A stretch of 64,000 nt of DNA from Hymenobacter norwichensis DSM 15439 (GTDB taxonomy: Bacteria > Bacteroidota > Bacteroidia > Cytophagales > Hymenobacteraceae), in contig NZ_ATVL01000011.1 of assembly GCF_000420705.1 (NCBI RefSeq), positions 62,001 through 126,000 on the forward strand, in the 5' to 3' direction. Shown in pieces: positions 50,531-57,434 of the stretch. The translations under genes were made by a program, and so were the position numbers. Numbering within the stretch: the stretch's first letter is position 1; every line of letters starts with the position of its first letter. The notes under the pieces were generated by a model. It was not told the DNA's origin, did not search any database, and saw only the letters and a list, made by a program, of their open reading frames with translations.

Positions 50531-52153
50531 CTAGAAAGCCAACCGAATATCCTCTATTTCAAAGTTGGCGCGCACTTGCTCGGGCTTAGGATGCAGATAC
50601 ACGGGCTCGGCGGGTAGTAGCAGGTTCGGGTCGCCGCCGCGCCATTTGCCGTCACCATCGGCATCAATCAGTACCCGGAACGTATAGGTGGCCGGGAGAA
50701 GCCTGTCGAAACGGAAGGTATTTTTGGGGCTGTCGAGGCTGGCTACCACTTTGTTTTGCTGATCGAGCAGCTGGATTTCGTAGCGCTTGTATTTGGTGGT
50801 AATGGTGCCGGCTAGGCTGCCGTAGGTGGCTTGGTCCGTCACGCGCAGGCGCAGGGGCCGGGCGCCTAGCCGCTGGCCGGTTACGGTGGTCAGGTTCAGA
50901 GTATCGAGGCGGAGCGTAACGGTTTTCTGGGCTTTGGTATCCAGCAATATCGTCAGCAGAGTTCGGTCGGGGCTGAGGATGCCATTGGTAGGCAGTACCA
51001 ACGGGCGGCGGGCCGAGGTGGAGTCTTCCTGCAAGGTGGCAAAGGGCTTGCCGGGTGCTACTCGCACCGGTTCGGTAAACGAAAACTTCACTTCACCCTG
51101 CCGGTACACGTCGCGTGGGGCGCCTTCCACGCTGTACACCGCTGGCCGGCGGGTGGGTGCGGTGCCGGGGAATTTCACGTTCAGCGTGTCGCGGCTAGTG
51201 TTGCCGGCGCTGTCGGTAGCGGCCAGCAAGTAGCGGTTCTCTCCTAGTGCCGGTGTGCGGTAGAGCACTACGGTTCGGCCCTGCTCGGTAAGCTGCACGG
51301 CCTCGTTTAGCTGGGGCGTAGCTGGGCTGCCTAGCGGCGTAAGCGCCACCGTTTGCAGCCCCTCACCATAGCTGATGCGAAACTGGCTGAACGAACCCTG
51401 CCGGCTGCTGGCTGTAGGCCGGCGCGAATCAGGCCGCACCAGCACCAGGTTCACCGAGTCGGGCCGGGGCCCAATGGTAATCAGGTCGGGTAGGTAGGCT
51501 ATTTTTTCGCCTTCGTCGTAGCGGGTGTTGTTGTTTTTGTCGGCCAGCGCATAGATGCGGTAGCGGCCCGCTTTCAGGTTGCGGAGGCTGTAGCTGCCGT
51601 CTTTTTCGGTGCGGGCCAGGTAGTAGGGTTTGCCGCGGCGCACTCCTGCCGTATCAGCTTCCGGGTACAGTAGCACCGGGGCGGCATCAGCAGGTTTGTT
51701 GCTGAGCAAGTCGCGCACGGTGCCACGCACCGCTCCCGAGTCAAGCACCGCGCCTGTGCTAAAGCTTACTGCTACGTTAACGGCTGGGTTACTTTCGGTG
51801 ATGTCGGTTACGGCGTTGCCGAAGTTGAACGAGTAGGTGGTATTGGCTTCAAGCGGCTTATCAAACAGCAGCGAAACGGAAGAACGGTCTTCGCGCAGCT
51901 TATAAGGGTTGTCCTCGGGTAGCGCCGGCGAGATGATGAGGTTCTTGGTCAGGTCTTTCAGCTGCACCGACTCGGAAAACACCAGCCGCACTACCTGGCC
52001 CTTGTAATTGCGGGTGCCATCGGCGGGGATGGAGCTAACCAGCTTTGGCGGGATAATGTCCTTCTCACCGCCAGTGGGCGAGCTGATGGAAGCACAGCCT
52101 GCCAAGCCGGCCCCGGCAGCAAGCAACACAAAAAGATTAGCGCGAACGGACAT
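50531..52153 (-). CDS. Lipoprotein with bacterial Ig-like (SbsA/Big_5) domain
   Basis: Predicted lipoprotein of 540 residues with a lipobox-type signal (MSVRANLFVLLAAGAGLAGCASISSPTGG, Cys about 20). The first Ig-like domain (about 30-130) reads DIIPPKLVSSIPADGTRNYKGQVVRLVFSESVQLKDLTKNLIISPALPED, typical of SbsA_Ig/Big_5. A second module has carboxypeptidase-regulatory-like features (GAVRGTVRDLLSNKPADAAPVLLYPEAD), then more beta modules and the C-terminal LDQQNKVVASLDSPKNTFRFDRLLPATYTFRVLIDADGDGKW. Likely outer-leaflet or surface lipoprotein in Bacteroidota; ligand unknown. It starts just after (leftward of) a methyltransferase gene. Confidence 0.9.
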   Translation of the reverse strand: MSVRANLFVLLAAGAGLAGCASISSPTGGEKDIIPPKLVSSIPADGTRNYKGQVVRLVFSESVQLKDLTKNLIISPALPEDNPYKLREDRSSVSLLFDKPLEANTTYSFNFGNAVTDITESNPAVNVAVSFSTGAVLDSGAVRGTVRDLLSNKPADAAPVLLYPEADTAGVRRGKPYYLARTEKDGSYSLRNLKAGRYRIYALADKNNNTRYDEGEKIAYLPDLITIGPRPDSVNLVLVRPDSRRPTASSRQGSFSQFRISYGEGLQTVALTPLGSPATPQLNEAVQLTEQGRTVVLYRTPALGENRYLLAATDSAGNTSRDTLNVKFPGTAPTRRPAVYSVEGAPRDVYRQGEVKFSFTEPVRVAPGKPFATLQEDSTSARRPLVLPTNGILSPDRTLLTILLDTKAQKTVTLRLDTLNLTTVTGQRLGARPLRLRVTDQATYGSLAGTITTKYKRYEIQLLDQQNKVVASLDSPKNTFRFDRLLPATYTFRVLIDADGDGKWRGGDPNLLLPAEPVYLHPKPEQVRANFEIEDIRLAF

Positions 52154-52188
52154 TATACAGCAGCAGCGTGGAAACAGTCAGCACGGCA

Positions 52189-52419
52189 CTAGCCAGCGCT
52201 GTCAATGAAGTGGTTTTGCAGGGTGGTTTCGCCTTCGGTATCAGGCACTACTGCAGAGCATTGGGTGGTGTTAGGCCGGCCCGAAGCAGCAACGCCCGCG
52301 CCTACCTGCGCCGTATGTGAAGCCAGCGTAAGAAGTACAAAGGACACCCCATCAGCCCGCCCCGGAACTGCCCACAACACCAGCAGAATTCCCAAAGCGT
52401 AAACGACTGGCGTGGGCAT
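52189..52419 (-). CDS. Possible small exported protein
   Basis: Frame of 76 residues with a signal-like N-terminus (MPTPVVYALGILLVLWAVPGRADG). It starts only 6 bases after the methyltransferase stop, an operon-like spacing, and is followed 35 bases later by the Ig-lipoprotein gene. There is no family match that I can name, and another frame in the same region also looks open, so it could be spurious. Confidence 0.4.
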   Translation of the reverse strand: MPTPVVYALGILLVLWAVPGRADGVSFVLLTLASHTAQVGAGVAASGRPNTTQCSAVVPDTEGETTLQNHFIDSAG

Positions 52420-52425
52420 GATTAC

Positions 52426-53319
52426 TCAGCGTTTAGCGGCCACGTAAATCAGACTGGAATACTGCCCTTCGTGCCGGGCCGCGTACTGATTGGACGCATA
52501 GCCGGCCTTCAACACCGATACAATTCCGCCGCCCCGCTCGGCGCGGTGCTTCTCGCTGAGCATACTCACATAGTAGGCATCCAGCGCCATAGGCAGTGTT
52601 TTCAAGACCGTCAGCTTGTGCTTTTTAAGCAGCTGGGTCATGGTTTTTAGATTGAAATGATATAAGTGGCGCGGCACATCATAGGCGGCCCAATCCTGCC
52701 GGTAATGTTGGGCATCGAGGCTATCCACGTTGGGCACGGCAATGAGTAGCACCCCATCGGGCTTGAGCAGGCTAATGAGCTGCTGGAGCGTTTCGTTGAG
52801 TTCATGCACATGCTCGAGCACATGCCAGAGCGTAATGGCATCAAAGCTGCCTTTCTCAAACGAGGTCAGGTTTTCGGTGCCGATGGGCTGGCCGGCCCGT
52901 TCTGAGGCTTCTTGTTGGGCGCGGGCGTTGGGCTCCCAACCGGCAATCTGCCAGCCGTCGGTTTTGGCCGCGGCCAGAAAGTGGCCCGTGCCGCACCCAT
53001 AGTCGAGCAGCCGACCTTTGCGCGGGGCTAGCTTATTAATGAGGCCCACCTTGCGGCGCAGCGTGAAAAACCGCGCCACTTTGTACGCCTGGTTGATAAC
53101 GCCCGCCGCCCCGCTGTTGTGCGATACATAATCGTCGGACTCGTAATAACGGCCAATGTGGGCGGCATCGGGCCGGGGGTTGGTGAACTGAAAGCTGCAC
53201 GCCTCGCACTGCTGAATGGCGAAGCTCTCCTTGCTCACCGATTTGTCTTCCACTATCAGCTTGTTGCGAAACTCTGTTTTGCCGCAAACCGGGCACTTCT
53301 CCAATCGTTCGTACGACAC
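52426..53319 (-). CDS. Class I SAM-dependent methyltransferase with zinc-ribbon N-terminus
   Basis: Protein of 297 residues. N-terminal CPVCGKTEF and QQCEACSFQFTNPRPD form a four-Cys zinc ribbon. The SAM site motif I is LLDYGCGTGHFLAAAK; motif II-like DAITLWHVLEHVHEL and VLLIAVPNVDSLDAQHYRQDWAAYDVPRHLYHF are typical of the Methyltransf_23 (UbiE/sugar-methyl) group. Similar genes lie in cell-surface polysaccharide clusters; here the neighbours are mnmG and a surface lipoprotein. Substrate unknown. Confidence 0.88.
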   Translation of the reverse strand: MSYERLEKCPVCGKTEFRNKLIVEDKSVSKESFAIQQCEACSFQFTNPRPDAAHIGRYYESDDYVSHNSGAAGVINQAYKVARFFTLRRKVGLINKLAPRKGRLLDYGCGTGHFLAAAKTDGWQIAGWEPNARAQQEASERAGQPIGTENLTSFEKGSFDAITLWHVLEHVHELNETLQQLISLLKPDGVLLIAVPNVDSLDAQHYRQDWAAYDVPRHLYHFNLKTMTQLLKKHKLTVLKTLPMALDAYYVSMLSEKHRAERGGGIVSVLKAGYASNQYAARHEGQYSSLIYVAAKR

Positions 53320-53339
53320 TGTTTTCTTAATTAGAAGAG

Positions 53340-53431
53340 AGAAGCTAGGAGCGAGAAGCTAGCAAATAGGTGGTTACACTGCTGAAAGACCAAGTGTGCT
53401 CCTAACTTCTAACTTCTCGCTCCTAGCTTCT
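53340..53431. repeat. Inverted repeat with perfect 19-bp stem between methyltransferase and mnmG
   Basis: Arms agaagctaggagcgagaag (53340-53358) and cttctcgctcctagcttct (53413-53431) are exact reverse complements with a 54-base spacer. The left arm is bordered by more aga/ctag units. It ends 5 bases from the mnmG stop codon. Confidence 0.85.
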
Positions 53432-53436
53432 GCTAA

Positions 53437-55305
53437 TTACCGGCCAAGGTACACCATGAGCACCGAAATATCAGCGGGCGAAACGCCGCTGATGCGAGCC
53501 GCCTGTCCGATAGTCTCGGGTTGCACCTTGAGCAGCTTCTCGCGCGCTTCGTGCGAGAGAGCCGGCATGGCTTTATAATCGAGGCGGCCCTGAATCACGA
53601 AGTTTTCCAGCTCGGCGGCTCGGATGGCCTGCTGGTTTTCCTTCTCGATATAGGTTTCGTATTTCACCAGAATCACGGCCTGCTCTAGGGCCTCGGGACC
53701 GTACGGCGCCAAGGCCAGCGTGAGGCCAGGCAGCACGCTACTCAGGTTGGGCAACTCGATGTTGGGCCGACGCAGCAGGTTGATGGCGCGGGTCCGCTCA
53801 CTGATGGTAGCCGACCCTAGCTCCGCCAGGAAACCATTGATTTCGGTGGGCTCGATGGCGAAGGTGCGCAACGTTTCCAGCACGTCGGCGGTCTGCCGCT
53901 CTTTCTCACGCACCAGTTCCATCCGCTCTTCCGAAGCCAGCCCCAGCGCGTAGCCCAGCGGCGTCAGGCGCAAATCGGCGTTGTCTTGGCGCAGCAGAAT
54001 GCGGTGCTCAGCGCGGCTCGTGAACATGCGGTAGGGCTCGTCGGTGCCTTTGTTTACCAGGTCGTCGATGAGCACCCCAATGTAGGCTTCGCTCCGCTTC
54101 AGGATGAACGGCTCTTTGCCGTGCACCCGGTTGTGGGCATTGATGCCGGCCATCAAGCCTTGGCAAGCCGCTTCCTCGTAGCCCGTGGTGCCGTTGATCT
54201 GGCCCGCGAAGTAGAGGTTGCGCACCTGCTTGGTTTCCAAGGTCAGGTTGAGCTGGGTTGGCGGGAAAAAGTCGTACTCGATGGCGTAGCCGGGGCGGAA
54301 CATCTTGGCCTTTTCGAAGCCCACGATTTTGCGGAGGGCGCGGTATTGCACGTCTTCGGGCAGGCTGCTCGAAAAGCCGTTCACGTACACTTCCACCGTG
54401 CTCCAGCCTTCGGGCTCCACGAAAATCTGGTGCCGGTCTTTGTCGGCGAAGCGGTTGATTTTGTCTTCCACCGAAGGGCAATAGCGCGGCCCTAAGCCTT
54501 TGATGCGGCCCTGGAACATCGGCGACTTCTCGAAGCCTTCGCGCAGGATTTCGTGCACCTCGGAGTTGGTGTAGGTGATGTAGCACGGGCGCTGCTTCAC
54601 CAGCGGCGGCGTGGGCAAGTAGCTGAATTTGCTGGCTACCTCGTCGCCGGGCTGCTCCTCCATTTTCGAGTAGTCGAGGCTGCGGCCATCTACGCGGGGC
54701 GGAGTACCGGTTTTCATGCGGCCCGCCTCGAAGCCTAGCTCCTTGAGCTGCTCGGTGATGCCAGTGCTGCCTTTCTCGGCAGCGCGGCCACCCCCAAAGC
54801 TTTTCTCGCCAATATGAATCAGGCCGTTCAGGAAAGTGCCGTTGGTGAGCACCACCGCTTTGCTGCGGAACTCGATGCCAAGCTGGGTTTTCACCCCGAC
54901 TACGGTATCATTTTCCACCAGCAGGCCGGTTACGGCTTCCTGCCAGAAGTCCACGTTCAACGTCTGCTCCAGTGTGTTGCGCCACTCCTCGGCAAAGCGC
55001 ATCCTATCGGACTGCGCCCGGGGGCTCCACATGGCGGGGCCTTTCGAGCGGTTCAGCATCCGAAACTGAATCATCGTTTTGTCGGTGATGATGCCCGACT
55101 GGCCGCCGAGGGCGTCCACTTCGCGCACAATCTGGCCCTTGGCCACGCCCCCCATGGCTGGGTTGCACGACATCTGCGCGATGGTGTTCATGTTCATCGT
55201 CACGAGCAGGACCTTGGAGCCCAGGTTGGCGGCGGCGGCGGCGGCTTCGCAGCCCGCGTGCCCCGCTCCTACTACAATAACGTCGTATTCTTCTTGCTGA
55301 AACAT
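53437..55305 (-). CDS. mnmG: tRNA uridine-5-carboxymethylaminomethyl modification enzyme MnmG
   Basis: FAD-dependent MnmG (GidA) of 622 residues, modifying the wobble uridine of tRNAs together with MnmE. FAD-binding dinucleotide fold VIVVGAGHAGCEAAAAAANLG, GGVAKGQIVREVDALGGQSGIITD, and catalytic Cys in LVKQRPCYITYTNSEVHEIL. C-terminal domain ends with AARISGVSPADISVLMVYLGR. Its place near the replication origin is common in bacteria. mnmE is not in this window. Confidence 0.96.
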   Translation of the reverse strand: MFQQEEYDVIVVGAGHAGCEAAAAAANLGSKVLLVTMNMNTIAQMSCNPAMGGVAKGQIVREVDALGGQSGIITDKTMIQFRMLNRSKGPAMWSPRAQSDRMRFAEEWRNTLEQTLNVDFWQEAVTGLLVENDTVVGVKTQLGIEFRSKAVVLTNGTFLNGLIHIGEKSFGGGRAAEKGSTGITEQLKELGFEAGRMKTGTPPRVDGRSLDYSKMEEQPGDEVASKFSYLPTPPLVKQRPCYITYTNSEVHEILREGFEKSPMFQGRIKGLGPRYCPSVEDKINRFADKDRHQIFVEPEGWSTVEVYVNGFSSSLPEDVQYRALRKIVGFEKAKMFRPGYAIEYDFFPPTQLNLTLETKQVRNLYFAGQINGTTGYEEAACQGLMAGINAHNRVHGKEPFILKRSEAYIGVLIDDLVNKGTDEPYRMFTSRAEHRILLRQDNADLRLTPLGYALGLASEERMELVREKERQTADVLETLRTFAIEPTEINGFLAELGSATISERTRAINLLRRPNIELPNLSSVLPGLTLALAPYGPEALEQAVILVKYETYIEKENQQAIRAAELENFVIQGRLDYKAMPALSHEAREKLLKVQPETIGQAARISGVSPADISVLMVYLGR

Positions 55306-55425
55306 AAGAGTAGCGCCAAGCTCCGGCTTGGCGAGGCATATGGAATGTTGGTACTAACAGCAAATGCCGCGCAGGTCGTTCAACAACAGCAGCAGCTCAC
55401 CGAGCTAGTGCTGGGAGTTACCTGC

Positions 55426-55449
55426 AAAAACGCCCGCGTTGCGGCGGGC
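55426..55449 (-). terminator. Terminator after the ATE-like gene
   Basis: Stem gcccgc with gcgggc and 5-base loop, then GTTTTT on the minus strand. Lies about 100 bases beyond the ATE-like gene stop and ahead of mnmG. Confidence 0.6.
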
Positions 55450-55546
55450 CTTCCGTTGAAATCAGGAATGAAAAACGAAGCGCAACTTGCTAGAAACCTG
55501 TACAAAGATAGGTAGTTGCCGTGGTTGTTGCGCGGAGTTGCGTGGT

Positions 55547-56275
55547 TTACTCGGGGTCGTGGGCACCTAGTTCCTCATCGAGCATCTCGGCCATTAGGCT
55601 GGCTGAGTGGGCGGCCACAGCGTCCCACGAAAACGGCAGCCACTCGCTGTTCAGGCAATCGTACACTTCGGTGGCTGCCACGCTGGGGAACAGCTTGTAG
55701 TCGAACTTAGGGTAGTTGTGAACCAGGTAGCCGGGGTAGTAGAACGTTGTCTGCAACTGGCGGGCGTGGTTGATTTTCAGCAGCATCAGGTACTTGCCCA
55801 AACTGTATTTGCGGTAGCTGGGGTCGTAAAAGTTCATGATGCCGGCCAGGGTGCGGGTGCCACTATCGAAGATGCCGGCGGCAATGAGCTGCTGGCCGTC
55901 CCGGATTTCAATCATCTCGGTGGTGAAGATGCTGTGCGTGGCCCCGCCCAGCAGAAACGAATCCACGGTTTCCGGCGCGTCGAAGGTGATGGAGCTGCGG
56001 TATAGGGCGTAGAGGGCTTCCAACTCGGGTGTGATGCGCAGCGGCCGGATTGTAACGGAAAACTTCTCGTTGAGGCGCAACAGCCGCCGCTGCTCGGGGC
56101 CGTACTGCACATCGGCTAGCCGCAGCCGGAGCCAGTGCACTGTGTGGTATTCGCCTTCTACGGCCAGTAAGCGGCAGGTGAACAAGTCCTGCACCATGCG
56201 GTAGTAGCCCAGGCCCAGGTAATAATCCAGCATGAGGCCGCTTACAACAGGCATGTAGGAAGAACTGGCAGACAT
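55547..56275 (-). CDS. Arginyl/leucyl-tRNA-protein transferase-like (ATE C-terminal fold) protein
   Basis: Protein of 242 residues matching the C-terminal, GNAT-like half of ATE1/Bpt aminoacyl-tRNA-protein transferases: IMNFYDPSYRKYSLGKYLMLLKINHARQLQTTFYYPGYLVHNYPKFDYKLF corresponds to the conserved FYDP...LG...Y...YLGYW motif. The N-terminal CGYC-type Cys cluster seen in ATE1 is missing; relatives in this phylum show the same. Thus the donor and target are uncertain, though a role in N-terminal protein tagging is the best inference. I start at MSASSSYMP, 7 residues after the longest frame. Confidence 0.75.
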   Translation of the reverse strand: MSASSSYMPVVSGLMLDYYLGLGYYRMVQDLFTCRLLAVEGEYHTVHWLRLRLADVQYGPEQRRLLRLNEKFSVTIRPLRITPELEALYALYRSSITFDAPETVDSFLLGGATHSIFTTEMIEIRDGQQLIAAGIFDSGTRTLAGIMNFYDPSYRKYSLGKYLMLLKINHARQLQTTFYYPGYLVHNYPKFDYKLFPSVAATEVYDCLNSEWLPFSWDAVAAHSASLMAEMLDEELGAHDPE

Positions 56276-56300
56276 AGCAGAGGTAAATAAGTACAACTGC

Positions 56301-56371
56301 CATTCCGACGCAGGAGGAATCTGAGTAAACCCATTGAACGATTACACTCAGATTCCTCCTGCGTCGGAATG
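56301..56371. repeat. Perfect 26-bp-stem inverted repeat upstream of the ATE-like gene
   Basis: Arms 56301-56326 (starting cattccgacgcagg) and 56346-56371 (ending ctgcgtcggaatg) are exact over 26 bases with a 19-base loop. It lies between the ATE-like and ybeY genes, just before the ybeY terminator. Confidence 0.9.
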
Positions 56372-56385
56372 ACAGGGCTGGTACG

Positions 56386-56414
56386 CAAAAAACGCCCGCT
56401 GGAAGGCGGGCGTT
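56386..56414 (-). terminator. Rho-independent terminator after ybeY
   Basis: Stem aacgcccgc with gcgggcgtt (9 of 10 with the next G:T) and a T-run (TTTTTT) on the minus strand, 29 bases after the ybeY stop. Confidence 0.88.
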
Positions 56415-56442
56415 TCACTCAGTGAAAGTACGGTTGATTTAC

Positions 56443-56934
56443 TTAAAAAGCGCGCAACGACAGGCAGTAATCCTCTTTGGCCCGCATGGCGGTCTGGCTG
56501 ATTAAGTCCTTATCGGCGTAGCCTAACAAGTGCAGCACGCCGTGAATCATGACGCGGTGCAACTCATCAATAAACGGAATACCCAACTGCTGCGCGTTTT
56601 CGCGCACCCGCTCCACCGATATAAAAATGTCGCCCTCAATCATATCGGCGTCATCGGCATTATCGAAGGTGATGACGTCGGTGTAGGTGTCGTGGTCGAG
56701 GTACTCGACGTTCACGCGGTGCAGGTATTCATCGGAGCAGAAAATGTAGGTGAGCTGCACCAACTCGTACTCATGCACTTCTATCACCCGCTCAATCCAG
56801 GAGCCCAGCGCCTCGGCGTCGGCCAGTTCAAAAGGCACGTCCTCCACCAGAAACTCAATTCCGTGCGACTCGTGCGAATCTTGGGGCAAACCGCTGTTCA
56901 TTTCGTGTTCGGTACCGGGCGGGTGCTGGTTCAT
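56443..56934 (-). CDS. ybeY: Endoribonuclease YbeY (rRNA maturation)
   Basis: Metal-dependent endoribonuclease of 163 residues for 16S rRNA 3' maturation and ribosome quality control. The signature is RVMIHGVLHLLGYADKD, corresponding to HGxLHLxGYDH. The third histidine is replaced here (ADKD); the same replacement is normal in Bacteroidota YbeY, so the enzyme is probably active with another ligand. Upstream is YLDHDTYTDVITFDNADD. A two-base gap separates it from the anti-sigma kinase gene upstream, so they are likely co-transcribed. Confidence 0.92.
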   Translation of the reverse strand: MNQHPPGTEHEMNSGLPQDSHESHGIEFLVEDVPFELADAEALGSWIERVIEVHEYELVQLTYIFCSDEYLHRVNVEYLDHDTYTDVITFDNADDADMIEGDIFISVERVRENAQQLGIPFIDELHRVMIHGVLHLLGYADKDLISQTAMRAKEDYCLSLRAF

Positions 56935-56936
56935 GC

Positions 56937-57392
56937 CTAATGAGAACTGCTGGATGTACTGTCTTCCTGGACATCGGCTGCCTCCGAAGGGGCAGATAGC
57001 AGGAAGGTAAGCTGCACGTTACGGCCTTCTTTGGTGAATTCCACCTCGTCGGCCAAATGGCGAATCAAAAAGATGCCGCGGCCACCGGGGTTTTCCAGGT
57101 TTTCGGGGGCGGTGGGGTCAATCAGGTTGTTATAATCGAACCCTTGGCCTTCGTCTTCCACTTCAAACTTCACGCGGTCCGTGTCCACGTACAGCGACAG
57201 ATACACATTCTTGTCCTTATCGAACTTGTTGCCGTGGCGGATAGCGTTGTTTACGGCCTCCGTCACCGCCACCATGATATTGCCATAAATATCATCTTCG
57301 ATGTGGAAGGTGTCCTTCGAGTTGTCGATGAAACTCTCCACGACGCGAATGTTCTCGACCAGCGAGGGAATCTGAATTTTGACTTGCTTCAT
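56937..57392 (-). CDS. RsbW/SpoIIAB-like anti-sigma ATPase (serine kinase)
   Basis: HATPase_c protein of 151 residues. The N-box is GNIMVAVTEAVNNAIRHGNKFD and the G-box is VEDEGQGFDYNNL with GGRGIFLIRHLADEVEF. It fits the anti-sigma-factor kinase/ATPase group (RsbW). Partner-switch genes (anti-anti-sigma, phosphatase) are not seen next to it, and the SpoIIAA-like gene at 41.7 kb is too far away to link. ybeY follows. Confidence 0.88.
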   Translation of the reverse strand: MKQVKIQIPSLVENIRVVESFIDNSKDTFHIEDDIYGNIMVAVTEAVNNAIRHGNKFDKDKNVYLSLYVDTDRVKFEVEDEGQGFDYNNLIDPTAPENLENPGGRGIFLIRHLADEVEFTKEGRNVQLTFLLSAPSEAADVQEDSTSSSSH

Positions 57393-57418
57393 ATACAGGT
57401 GTGAGGAACGGCAGGGCG

Positions 57419-57426
57419 CAAACTTA
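57419..57426 (-). promoter_or_regulatory. Putative -7 element TAAGTTTG before the anti-sigma kinase
   Basis: Minus-strand TAAGTTTG matches TAnnTTTG 27 bases upstream of the ATG. No -33 TTG. It would start the anti-sigma kinase/ybeY transcript. Confidence 0.4.
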
Positions 57427-57434
57427 GCGGAACG

